Origin: Aurantiacibacter sp. MUD61
GTDB taxonomy: Bacteria > Pseudomonadota > Alphaproteobacteria > Sphingomonadales > Sphingomonadaceae
Assembly: GCF_027912455.1 (NCBI RefSeq)
Contig: NZ_CP115446.1
Coordinates: 2,131,501 to 2,195,500 of the forward strand
Direction: 5' to 3'
Length of the DNA: 64,000 bases
Shown one piece after another: positions 28,932 through 36,829 of the stretch. The notes beneath the pieces were generated by a model. That model was not told the origin of the DNA. It made no database searches and saw only the letters and a list, made by a program, of their open reading frames with translations. The position numbers and the translations under genes were made by a program. Position 1 is the first letter of the stretch. Each line of letters starts with the position of its first letter.

Positions 28932-30118
28932 CCGATCAGTCCGCTATAGTAATCCGCCAAGGCCGCTGCATTAGCTTCCCAGCTGAACTGCGCGGCGTTG
29001 GCGGCAACATCATATTGCGGGTAGTCGGCGTCGAGCACTTGGCGGATGGCTCTCGCAAATACGCTCGGCTCGTTTTCCGGATCATAGTCCACGATGCGCC
29101 CCGCGCTATCGCTCTGCACCAGTTCGCGCGCGCCGCCGACATCGGTGATGACCACCGGCGTCCCGCAGGCGAGCGCTTCCACCCACGCATTGGCGAGGCC
29201 TTCGCTCGCTGAATTCAGCGCCATTGCATTGCTCGCGGAAAGCACGATGGGCAATTCCGTATGATCGAGGCTGCCGAGCATGTGGACGCGCTTAGCAACT
29301 CCCAGTTGGCGTGCTTCGGTGGTCAATGCCGTTCGATCATCGCCGCGCCCGACCAGCGCGAGATGCACATCGGGCATGTCGGCCATCGCCTGAACCAGTA
29401 GCGACTGACCTTTGCGCGGAATGAGCGCACCGACCGACGCGACGAGCTTCTCATTTTCGCCCAGATGGATACCGTGATTTTCCGCCAGCCAGCCGCGACA
29501 TTCCGCGCGGTTGAGCGGCTTGAAAAGCGTGTGGTCGAGACCGGTGTAGTGAACCGTGATTTTCTCCACCGGCATGCCCAGATCGCCCATGTCGAGCCGC
29601 AAGGCCTTGCTCACCGCGAGCACGCCGCGCGCCGCATTGGCAGCCTCCAGCATCGCTTCGCAGGCATAGGGTATCGCGCCCCAGTGCGAGATATCCGCCC
29701 CGCGCGCCTTTATGCTGAAAGGCAGATTTAAAGCATCTGCAATCTGCGCAACGGCAGGCCCGTCGGGGTAGAAGAATTGCGCATCGAGCAGGTCGAAGGG
29801 CCGCTCTGCATGAAGCCTGCGCGCCAGTGGCAGCACCGCGCGCGCGATCATCGCGGGATTGAAGCGACCGCCGAACTTGGGGAACAGGGTGAAGCGTGGA
29901 CGGTAAACCTGCACACCATTCTCCACGCCATCCACTGCGGCCTTGGCGATGGGCTTGTATCGACCTGCCGCGATGGGCGGCACGCCGATCGGATTGATCA
30001 CGGTCACATCCCAATCGGGCCTGGCCGCCAGCGCCTCCATCTGCCGGGCGACGAAAGTGCCGAAGCGCGGCGTGTGCGCGTTGGGAAAAAGGGTGGAGAG
30101 CGAAAGGACGCGGGGCAT
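28928..30118 (-). CDS. GT4-type glycosyltransferase
   Basis: A 396-residue GT-B glycosyltransferase. The N-terminal domain starts VLSLSTLFPNAHTPRFGTFV. The donor-binding domain has VGALIPRKGQSLLVQAM, NSASEGLANAWVEALACGTPVVITDVGGARELV, the EX7E-type motif (E...E). Probably adds a sugar to a lipid or polysaccharide; acceptor unknown. It follows the XRE regulator by 14 bp on the same strand, so the two may form an operon. Confidence 0.85.
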   Translation of the reverse strand: MPRVLSLSTLFPNAHTPRFGTFVARQMEALAARPDWDVTVINPIGVPPIAAGRYKPIAKAAVDGVENGVQVYRPRFTLFPKFGGRFNPAMIARAVLPLARRLHAERPFDLLDAQFFYPDGPAVAQIADALNLPFSIKARGADISHWGAIPYACEAMLEAANAARGVLAVSKALRLDMGDLGMPVEKITVHYTGLDHTLFKPLNRAECRGWLAENHGIHLGENEKLVASVGALIPRKGQSLLVQAMADMPDVHLALVGRGDDRTALTTEARQLGVAKRVHMLGSLDHTELPIVLSASNAMALNSASEGLANAWVEALACGTPVVITDVGGARELVQSDSAGRIVDYDPENEPSVFARAIRQVLDADYPQYDVAANAAQFSWEANAAALADYYSGLIG

Positions 30119-30132
30119 GGCTGAGCGGGCCG

Positions 30133-30705
30133 TTACAGCTTACGCACCAGCATCTCGGCCACGGCGAGCCATGCGGGGCTGTCGATCACAATCTGCCGCT
30201 GTCCGATGCCGGGAGGAAGCAGGCCGACTAGCGATCCCTGCCGGTCTATCAGCCGCCCGAAGGCAAAGCGTCCGCCGGAGCGCGGGGCGAGAACATCGCG
30301 GTTGATCAGATTGCCAGCATCTTCGGGCGACACCTGCCGCATCCAGAGCTGGTCTCCGCCGCGATACTCGCCCTGACCGGTTTCGATTTCGAGGCACACG
30401 AGCGATCCGCCTTCGAGTAATTCGGTCGGCAGGATGGCATCGCGCGGGGAGGGGAGGCTTTCCGCGCCGGCATCGGTCAGCCTGGCGATCACTTGCGGCT
30501 GGCTCTCGCTTTCCGCCTTCACCAGCGTTTCCGGATCGACGCCGAGCGCGGCTCCAATCCGGTTCATCCAGACAAGCGAGAGATTGCGCATGCCCGTTTC
30601 CAGCCTGCCAATCGTCTGTGCTGTGGTGGGCGGCTCACATGCGGCGGCGACTTCGGCGAGAGTAAGGCCCTTCTGCCGCCGGATGTCGCGAATGCGATTG
30701 ATCAT
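30133..30705 (-). CDS. XRE family transcriptional regulator
   Basis: A 190-residue protein with an N-terminal HTH (IRDIRRQKGLTLAEVAAACE, TIGRLETGMRNLS) and a roughly 110-residue C-terminal domain with no motif I can name (LVCLEIETGQGEYRGGDQLW, then FGRLIDRQGSLVGLLPP). It reads leftward from a control region with nested inverted repeats shared with the DUF6456 gene. Autoregulation is a reasonable inference. Confidence 0.8.
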   Translation of the reverse strand: MINRIRDIRRQKGLTLAEVAAACEPPTTAQTIGRLETGMRNLSLVWMNRIGAALGVDPETLVKAESESQPQVIARLTDAGAESLPSPRDAILPTELLEGGSLVCLEIETGQGEYRGGDQLWMRQVSPEDAGNLINRDVLAPRSGGRFAFGRLIDRQGSLVGLLPPGIGQRQIVIDSPAWLAVAEMLVRKL

Positions 30706-30724
30706 GCTCTCACCCCTCAATTAA

Positions 30725-30773
30725 CCGAATTGGTTGCAAAAACAGCTTTCCTACAACCGATTCGATTTTGCAA
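30725..30773. promoter_or_regulatory. Nested inverted repeats between XRE and DUF6456 genes
   Basis: Two inverted repeats are interleaved in the 97-bp divergent gap. CCGAATTGGTTG (30725-30736) faces CAACCGATTCGA (10 of 12 matching). TTGCAAAA (30734-30741) faces TTTTGCAA (30766-30773) exactly. They are suited to binding a dimeric repressor, most likely the XRE protein beside them. Confidence 0.55.
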
Positions 30774-30802
30774 GGGGTGCGCGTCGCCAGAAGGGGAAAA
30801 GC

Positions 30803-31279
30803 ATGCAGCATCGCAAACTCGTCGAACGGGAACTGACATCGGAAGGGCCGCGCCGTACGGGCGGGGCCAAGCGCAGGGGCCGCAGCGCCACGGTGAACGT
30901 CGGGGAGAGCCCGCTCGGCTGGTTGCATGCGCACGGCCATCTCGATGAACGCCTGTTCGACGCTGGCGAGCGCCTGCGCGCCGATTATGAGCGCGCGGCG
31001 CTCGGCCCCAATGTGACGATGCGGTGGGACCCGGTGCGGGTCAAAGGCGGGCCCGGCGATGGTCTCTCGCCGACCGAACGCCAGATTGCTTCGAAAAGCC
31101 GGTTTGACGGAGCGTTGCAACAGGCGGGCCGGGGGCTGGAAGATATCCTCTGGCGCGTCGTATGCGCTGGAGAGACCCTGCCAATCGCTGAGAAAGCGCT
31201 CTCCTGGCCAGCGCGCAGCGGCAAGCTGGTGCTCAAGCTGGCCCTTGACCGTGTAGCGGATTTTTATCGGATCGGTTGA
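30803..31279 (+). CDS. DUF6456 domain protein
   Basis: A 158-residue basic protein. The N-terminal tail is Arg/Lys/Gly-rich; the conserved part runs from SPLGWLHAHGHLDERLFDAGERLRADYERA through MRWDPVRV to RFDGALQQAGRGLEDILWRVVCAGETLPIAE, which fits DUF6456. A DNA-binding role is plausible but not shown. AGAAGGGG precedes the ATG. It is divergent from the XRE regulator and ends directly against the converging gene at 31280. Confidence 0.75.
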   Translation: MQHRKLVERELTSEGPRRTGGAKRRGRSATVNVGESPLGWLHAHGHLDERLFDAGERLRADYERAALGPNVTMRWDPVRVKGGPGDGLSPTERQIASKSRFDGALQQAGRGLEDILWRVVCAGETLPIAEKALSWPARSGKLVLKLALDRVADFYRIG

Positions 31280-32860
31280 TCAGCCGAACAGGCCGCGCAA
31301 CCAGTTCCAGAAGCGCGTGACCAGCGAATTGCTTGCCCGCGACTGGCGAGCGGCTTCTTCGGCAGCCTCGCGCTCCGCATCGCGCAGCAGCTTGGCACGC
31401 AGAGCGCTTTGACGACCTTGCGGCGCGGCAGCGATTGCCGAGCGACGGGACCGCGGATCGCGCATGAACGCATAGCCATCGACATTGTCGTCGTCGGTCA
31501 GGGTGTAGCTGCCATCAGCCTCGTCTTCGTTTTCACTAGCAATATTCTCTGGCGCGGCGTGATCGGACGGCGAAGCGGGCGGCGCAACCGGTTCAGCTTC
31601 TTCCCAGCGATCAGCGTCGCTGTTCTGCGGTGCAATTGGTGCAGAGTCGCCATCGAACGCGGCCGACTCAGGAGCAGGCTCAGGCTTAGGCTCAGGAGCA
31701 GGCTCTGGCTTGGGCTCAGGAGCGGGGGTGGGCGCTGGCGCGGTTTTGCGTGGGTTGAAATCGACCGGAGGCGGCGGCGTAAAGCTTTCGGTCGGCGCAG
31801 GGGCGGGCCTTGCGGGTTCAGGCCGCGGCTCGACAGGCTCCGGTGTAGCGGCGCGCGCGGGGCTTTTCTGCGGCTCGTCCTCAGCAGTATTGTGTGCAGC
31901 CTTTTCAGCCTGCCAGTTCTCATCCGACCAAGCCTGCAACTCGCGCTTCTCGACATCGTCGCGGTCAAGTTCGAACCAGTCCTTGCTGTGGCGCTGGCGC
32001 ACCTCTTCGACATCTTCGGGCAAGGCCGCAAAATCGCTCGCCGGGGTTACCGGTTTCGGCGCTGGCTCTGGCTCCGGCTCCGGCTCCGGGTCGTGCGCGT
32101 CAAACGCAGGAGTTTGTTCGGCAGCACGTTCCGCCAGCCGGGCTTGCAGGCTGCCAAGCGAGGACAGCTTGGCTGGCTCGTCGTGCGAGACTGCTGGCTC
32201 TTCCGGGGAGGCCACTTCCGGTTCATCTGCAAAATGCGTGTCTTCGACGGGCCCTGCTGCCTCCACCTCTTCAATCTGCTCAAAAGCCTCTTCCTCGGGC
32301 TCGGCCAGTTCCGGCTGGACCGGGAGCGAGGGGAAGATACGGTTTTCGAGATCGATATCGTCGTCGAGCGGACCGTTCGGATCGGCATAGCCACCAAAGT
32401 CGTAATCGCCCTCGGACGAGTCTGCACCGCTCGCAGCAATGCCGGCGGCATCGGGCACATCCATGCCGAAATCATTGGCGATCGCATCGTTGAGACCGTG
32501 ATCGAGTATCGGAGCAGATTTGCGGCGTGTCAGGCTGAGCACGTCTTCTGCATTGGGCACGGCGTCATCTTCTTCGACGTCAGCCTCATCCGATTGGCCC
32601 ATTTCTTCCGCATCGTCATCTTCCATCGGCGCAAGGCCAAGGATGGTGGCGGGACGCTGAGGCCGTTCGGCTTCTTCTCCGATCAGCTCGGCCGACGCAT
32701 CCTGGAACATGGCATGCGCCTGGGCGAGCTCGTCCGGATCCAGCACGAGAACCGGCTTTTTCTTGGGTTTCGTCCGTGCACCGAGCGTTTCGAGACTGCC
32801 ATAGGCAGGCCCGTTGCCGGCGTTTTCGTCACGCAGTGCTGATGAAGAGGCGATGCCCAT
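31280..32860 (-). CDS. Acidic, Pro/Glu-rich low-complexity protein
   Basis: A 526-residue, mostly disordered, strongly acidic protein I cannot assign. The N-terminus (about 1-60) is moderately ordered. The middle has runs of Glu-Pro such as DPEPEPEPEP and PEPKPEPAPEPKPEPAPE. A conserved-looking insert reads HSKDWFELDRDDVEKRELQAWSDENWQ. The last roughly 75 residues turn basic and end in an amphipathic RFWNWLRGLFG. This C-terminus could touch the membrane. It follows uup by 90 bp. The start is uncertain; TTG at 32902 is possible. Confidence 0.6.
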   Translation of the reverse strand: MGIASSSALRDENAGNGPAYGSLETLGARTKPKKKPVLVLDPDELAQAHAMFQDASAELIGEEAERPQRPATILGLAPMEDDDAEEMGQSDEADVEEDDAVPNAEDVLSLTRRKSAPILDHGLNDAIANDFGMDVPDAAGIAASGADSSEGDYDFGGYADPNGPLDDDIDLENRIFPSLPVQPELAEPEEEAFEQIEEVEAAGPVEDTHFADEPEVASPEEPAVSHDEPAKLSSLGSLQARLAERAAEQTPAFDAHDPEPEPEPEPAPKPVTPASDFAALPEDVEEVRQRHSKDWFELDRDDVEKRELQAWSDENWQAEKAAHNTAEDEPQKSPARAATPEPVEPRPEPARPAPAPTESFTPPPPVDFNPRKTAPAPTPAPEPKPEPAPEPKPEPAPESAAFDGDSAPIAPQNSDADRWEEAEPVAPPASPSDHAAPENIASENEDEADGSYTLTDDDNVDGYAFMRDPRSRRSAIAAAPQGRQSALRAKLLRDAEREAAEEAARQSRASNSLVTRFWNWLRGLFG

Positions 32861-32950
32861 GCCAAGGGGTTTGCCGCGCTTTGGTGCAAACGCCGTGAGC
32901 AAACGTGGTAAACGCGATGCTAACGATTTGCGCAGCGATCTTACAGAGGC

Positions 32951-34768
32951 TTAGCTCTCAGCCTGCTCGGCAAGCTCCAGCCAGCGTTCTTCCGCCTCGT
33001 CCTTTTCATTGCGGGCCAGTTCGAGCGACTTGCTGATGCGCGCGAATTTGTCCGGGTCCTTGCTGTAGAGCTCGGGATCGGCGAGCGCGCTTTCGCCTTT
33101 GCCGATCAATACTTCCAGCTCCTCGATCCGGGCGGGCAACTGCTCGTAATCGCGCTGGTCTTTGTAGGACAGCTTGCTCGATTTGGGCGGCGGGGGAGGG
33201 GGCGGCGCAGGCTTCTCACTCGCCGGCTTATCGGCCTTGGCTTTCTTCGCGCTGCGCTCCTTGCGCTTCGCCTGCCAGTCTTCATAGCCGCCTGCCACGA
33301 TATCGACCGTGCCGCTGCCATCGAGGCCGAGCGTGACCGTAACTGTGCGATCGAGAAAGTCGCGATCGTGGCTGACGATCAGGACTGTGCCTTCATAATC
33401 CGCGATGACTTCCTGCAGCAGGTCGAGCGTCTCAAGGTCGAGATCATTGGTCGGCTCATCCAGAACCAGCAGGTTGGACGTGCGCGAAAACTCGCGCGCA
33501 AGCAGCAGGCGCGATTGTTCGCCGCCCGAAAAGGTGCCGATCTTCGCATCGATCAGGCTGGGATCGAACAGGAAGTCCTTCAGATACGCCTGCACATGCT
33601 TGCGATGCCCGCGCACATCGAGCCAGTCACCGCCCTCAGCAAGCACCTGCCGCACGGTGAGTTCGGGCTGGAGCAGCGCGCGCTGCTGATCGATGGAGAC
33701 GCCGGAAAGCGTTTTGGCGTGGGTCACGCTGCCCGTATCCGGCTCGATCTCCCTGGTCAGCATTTTGAGCAGCGTCGTCTTGCCCGCGCCGTTCGCACCG
33801 ACAATACCGATCCTGTCGCCGCGCTGGATGCGCAGGGAGAATGGCTTGATGACCTGCCGGTCACCATAGGTCTTGGATATATCCTCTGCGACGATCACCG
33901 ACTTGCTCTTGAATTCCGCGTCACTTGCCAGCTTCAGCTTGGCTGTGCCGCCGGGCGTGATCATGGCGGCGCGGGCGGCACGCATTTCGAAGAGCTTTTC
34001 GAGACGCCCCATATTGCGCTTGCGCCGCGCGGTGACGCCGCGTTCAAGCCAATGCGCTTCGATCTTCAGCTTTGCGTCGAGCTTTTCGGCCGCGCGGGCC
34101 TCCTCGGCATAGACCTGCTCTTCCCATGCCTCATAGCCGCCAAAGCCCACTTCCTTGCGGCGCATGCTGCCGCGATCGAGCCAGAGCGTGGCGCGGGTCA
34201 GGCGCTTTAGAAACGTTCGGTCATGGCTGATCACGATGAACGCGCCTTTGAACCGCTCGAGCCATGTCTCAAGCCAGTCGATCGCTGCGAGATCGAGGTG
34301 GTTTGTCGGCTCATCGAGCAGCAGTAGATCGGGCTCCTGCGCCAGCGCGCGGGCGATGGCGGCCCGGCGTCTTTCCCCGCCGCTGGCGGTCGCCGCCTCG
34401 GTCGTCATTTCGATGCCGAGCTGGCCGGCGATTGCCTCCACGCCGTGTTCGGGCGGGGCGTTATCGCCAGCGAGGGCGAAGTCCATCAGCGTATCGTGAG
34501 CGGAGAAATCCGGTTCCTGCTCCAGCCAGACGATATTGGCATGCGCCTTCACTTTGCGCACGCCGCGATCCGGCTCGATCTCGTCCGTGATAAGGCGCAG
34601 GAGCGTGGTTTTGCCGACACCGTTGCGGCCAATCAGCGCGAGCCTGTCACGCGGGCCGATGTGCAGGTCCAGCCCCTCGCCATGTCCCGAGGAGGGATCG
34701 CCGAAAAGCCAGCGGCCGCCCTGTTGCAGGCCAATGCCTTCGAGCGAGAGGATGGGAGGTTCTGCCAT
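32951..34768 (-). CDS. uup: ABC-F ATPase, Uup-like
   Basis: A 605-residue soluble protein with two ABC domains: Walker A IGRNGVGKTTL and VGANGAGKTTL; signatures SGGERRRAAIARAL and FSGGEQSRLLLAR; Walker [14 protein letters not shown] and [13 protein letters not shown] Pro-rich stretch (PPPPPPPKS) leads to a C-terminal coiled coil (about 540-600), as in Uup, which acts on ribosomes or branched DNA. It is distinct from the EttA-like protein at 7320. Confidence 0.88.
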   Translation of the reverse strand: MAEPPILSLEGIGLQQGGRWLFGDPSSGHGEGLDLHIGPRDRLALIGRNGVGKTTLLRLITDEIEPDRGVRKVKAHANIVWLEQEPDFSAHDTLMDFALAGDNAPPEHGVEAIAGQLGIEMTTEAATASGGERRRAAIARALAQEPDLLLLDEPTNHLDLAAIDWLETWLERFKGAFIVISHDRTFLKRLTRATLWLDRGSMRRKEVGFGGYEAWEEQVYAEEARAAEKLDAKLKIEAHWLERGVTARRKRNMGRLEKLFEMRAARAAMITPGGTAKLKLASDAEFKSKSVIVAEDISKTYGDRQVIKPFSLRIQRGDRIGIVGANGAGKTTLLKMLTREIEPDTGSVTHAKTLSGVSIDQQRALLQPELTVRQVLAEGGDWLDVRGHRKHVQAYLKDFLFDPSLIDAKIGTFSGGEQSRLLLAREFSRTSNLLVLDEPTNDLDLETLDLLQEVIADYEGTVLIVSHDRDFLDRTVTVTLGLDGSGTVDIVAGGYEDWQAKRKERSAKKAKADKPASEKPAPPPPPPPKSSKLSYKDQRDYEQLPARIEELEVLIGKGESALADPELYSKDPDKFARISKSLELARNEKDEAEERWLELAEQAES

Positions 34769-34809
34769 GGTCCGGCGCAGTTAGGCGCGCGGTGATCCGA
34801 TAGCAAGAC

Positions 34810-34834
34810 GGGCGCGACCCAGTGGATCGCGCCC
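34810..34834 (-). terminator. Hairpin after the tail-collar gene (possible terminator)
   Basis: GGGCGCGA and TCGCGCCC form an 8-bp stem with a 9-nt loop, about 40 bp past the stop of the gene at 34870. No T-run follows on the minus strand, so it is at best a weak terminator. Confidence 0.4.
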
Positions 34835-34869
34835 GCCTGTAGATTTGCGATATCAGATGACCAGAACAA

Positions 34870-35484
34870 TCAGTTGCGTGAAGGGAAGATACCCGTCGTC
34901 GCAATGCAATAATTCATCGGCAGCACCGGCTGCACGACAGAGAATGGCTGATTGCCTCCATTGTTCTGCACGACAACGGTCTGCGCATGCATGAAGTTGC
35001 CGCTGGGTGTTTGATCAGAATAGGTATTCGTACCTGGCGTCTGAGCGAAAGCATCCGATTGGGGGCTGGTTGTATCACCGGGTGCGGCGACAGTTTGTAT
35101 GCCGGCCTGGTGGTTATGCGAAGGCATTTGCTGGACAGTCAGCGTCACCTGTTCGCGACCGGCTGGGATGCCAAGCTGATAATTGGTATTCCCAGGGCTC
35201 GAGCCGTAGCCAATGGGCGCGCGGCTGCGTAGGTCTGGCAGAGCGAAAGTCGTTCTGCCATCTCCGCCAAAAGTGGTTCCAAGAAGCGAGAAGAGAGCTG
35301 TGTATTGGCTGATCGGAAGCAAGGTGCCATTGGCCTGTGCAAAGCCACGCGGGCACCAGTTCGTCCCGAACATACGCACTTCACCAAGATACTGCTCCTG
35401 CGCGCTTGCTGGTGCAGGTGTTGCCATTGTCGTGGCAGCCGCAGTAGCGAGTGCGGAGACCGCAAGAATAAATTTGGTTTTCAT
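34870..35484 (-). CDS. Exported tail-collar-domain protein (microcystin-dependent-protein-like)
   Basis: A 204-residue protein with a signal peptide (ends ATPAPASAQE) followed by the phage tail-collar fold: LGEVRMFGTNWCPRGFAQANGTLL, QYTALFSLLGTTFGGDGRTTFALPDLRSRAP, QMPSHNHQ. The end is PVLPMNYCIATTGIFPSRN. Relatives without a signal peptide are called MdpB or collar proteins. Two Cys (NWC and NYC) could pair in the periplasm. It is not in a prophage. It is less GC-rich than neighbours. Confidence 0.75.
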   Translation of the reverse strand: MKTKFILAVSALATAAATTMATPAPASAQEQYLGEVRMFGTNWCPRGFAQANGTLLPISQYTALFSLLGTTFGGDGRTTFALPDLRSRAPIGYGSSPGNTNYQLGIPAGREQVTLTVQQMPSHNHQAGIQTVAAPGDTTSPQSDAFAQTPGTNTYSDQTPSGNFMHAQTVVVQNNGGNQPFSVVQPVLPMNYCIATTGIFPSRN

Positions 35485-35744
35485 TGAAATTCCCCCTTCG
35501 TTTTGTCGGTTCAAGTCACCGGCCGCTTGTGCGGCTCTTCCGGTTGCGACACCGAATGTAAACTGGAGACCTGTTTGGCGCTTTCGTCAATGCGTGGAGA
35601 AATTAATTGTCGCTAATGCGAAATTTACCGAAACGTTCGACTCCACGGCCGTGAAGAGGCTTCAAGTCGTTCACATCCCTGAACGGCTGGCGGCGAGTGA
35701 ATTCACTTCTTGTTCAACGGCGCGTTGTTAGGCACACAGCCATC

Positions 35745-36062
35745 ATGTTGAAGCCCATTGCCCTTTTCGCCGCTGCTGCCTGCGCCCTTTCGGCGTGGAG
35801 CGCGCCTGCGTCTGCGCAGTCTTTCGACCGCGAACGCGGTGATCAGAATTCCGCGCGCGCCGAAATGCAGGCGGGCCGCAACATGCCCATTCGCGAAATC
35901 GAACGCCGCATCATCCCGCAAATGCGCGATGATGATGAGTATATCGGCTTCGAGTACGATCCCGTCGCGCAGGTGTATCGCCTCAAATTCATTCGCAATG
36001 GCCGGATGATCTGGGTCGATGTGGATGCGCAGACCGCGCGCGTCCTGCGCGTTTCGCGCTGA
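35745..36062 (+). CDS. Exported PepSY-like protein
   Basis: A 105-residue protein with a signal peptide (ends APASAQS) and one small domain: PIREIERRIIPQMRDDDEYIGFEYDPVAQVYRLKFIRNGRMIWVDVDAQTARVL, the PepSY pattern, in several overlapping parts. PepSY proteins often modulate peptidases or sensors. It lies 89 bp before the response regulator, so it may be the periplasmic partner of that two-component system. Confidence 0.7.
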   Translation: MLKPIALFAAAACALSAWSAPASAQSFDRERGDQNSARAEMQAGRNMPIREIERRIIPQMRDDDEYIGFEYDPVAQVYRLKFIRNGRMIWVDVDAQTARVLRVSR

Positions 36063-36151
36063 ATATCTCCCCATTGGAAACTTGCCGCTCGCTTGACGCG
36101 TTCATGTTGTAAGCGCAACCATCCGGCGCAACACAGTACAGGGAATATTCG

Positions 36152-36829
36152 ATGCGCATTCTGATTGTTGAGGACGAGCCTACTCTCGGCCAGCAACTCA
36201 AATCGACACTTGAACAGAACGGTTACGCGGTCGATCTCTCCACCGATGGAGAGGACGGCCATTTCCTCGGCAGCACGGAAGAATATGATGCTGTCGTGCT
36301 CGACCTTGGCCTGCCGGAAATCGACGGGCTGACGGTGCTGGGCATGTGGCGCAAGGAAGGCCGCAATTTCCCGGTGTTGGTGTTGACCGCGCGAGACAGC
36401 TGGTCCGACAAGGTTGCAGGGCTGGATGCAGGCGCGGACGATTATCTCGCCAAGCCCTTCCAGACCGAAGAGCTGATCGCTCGCCTGCGCGCGCTCATCC
36501 GCCGCGCATCGGGTAATGCGTCGTCCGAACTCACCGCTGGCGATGTGCGGCTTGACACGCGCTCTGGCCGCGTAACGCTGAACGGTGAGCCGGTGAAGCT
36601 CACGGCGCAGGAATACAAATTGCTCAGCTATCTGATGCACCACAAGGGCAAGGTGGTGAGCCGGACTGAGCTGATCGAACATATTTACGACCAGGATTTC
36701 GACCGCGACAGCAACACGATCGAAGTTTTTGTCACCCGCATCCGCAAGAAGCTTGGCGCAGACGTTATAACCACCATCCGTGGCCTCGGTTACAGCCTCG
36801 ACGACCCCGCAGACGCTCCCCGCGAATAG
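36152..36829 (+). CDS. OmpR/PhoP-type response regulator
   Basis: A 225-residue regulator. Receiver domain: acidic pocket EDE (7-9), phospho-acceptor D51 in VVLDLGLP, and K101 in LAKPF. The winged-helix output domain has LTAQEYKLLSYLMHHKGKVVSRTELIEHIY and VTRIRKKLG, TIRGLGYSL. It probably activates or represses envelope genes under the downstream kinase. Overlaps the kinase gene by up to 50 bp. Confidence 0.95.
   Translation: MRILIVEDEPTLGQQLKSTLEQNGYAVDLSTDGEDGHFLGSTEEYDAVVLDLGLPEIDGLTVLGMWRKEGRNFPVLVLTARDSWSDKVAGLDAGADDYLAKPFQTEELIARLRALIRRASGNASSELTAGDVRLDTRSGRVTLNGEPVKLTAQEYKLLSYLMHHKGKVVSRTELIEHIYDQDFDRDSNTIEVFVTRIRKKLGADVITTIRGLGYSLDDPADAPRE

Noticed and set aside
30803-31279. Prophage remnant around the XRE/DUF6456 pair
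   Set aside because: XRE regulators are common in phages, but no integrase, att repeats or structural genes lie near.
31409-32842. 477-codon frame opposite the acidic protein
   Set aside because: Considered because the acidic protein is itself low-complexity. The sense frame is longer, ends in a conserved-looking amphipathic helix, and follows uup in a plausible way; the antisense frame is Arg/Phe/Val nonsense.
34870-35484. Phage tail module
   Set aside because: A single gene with a secretion signal and no other tail genes nearby.
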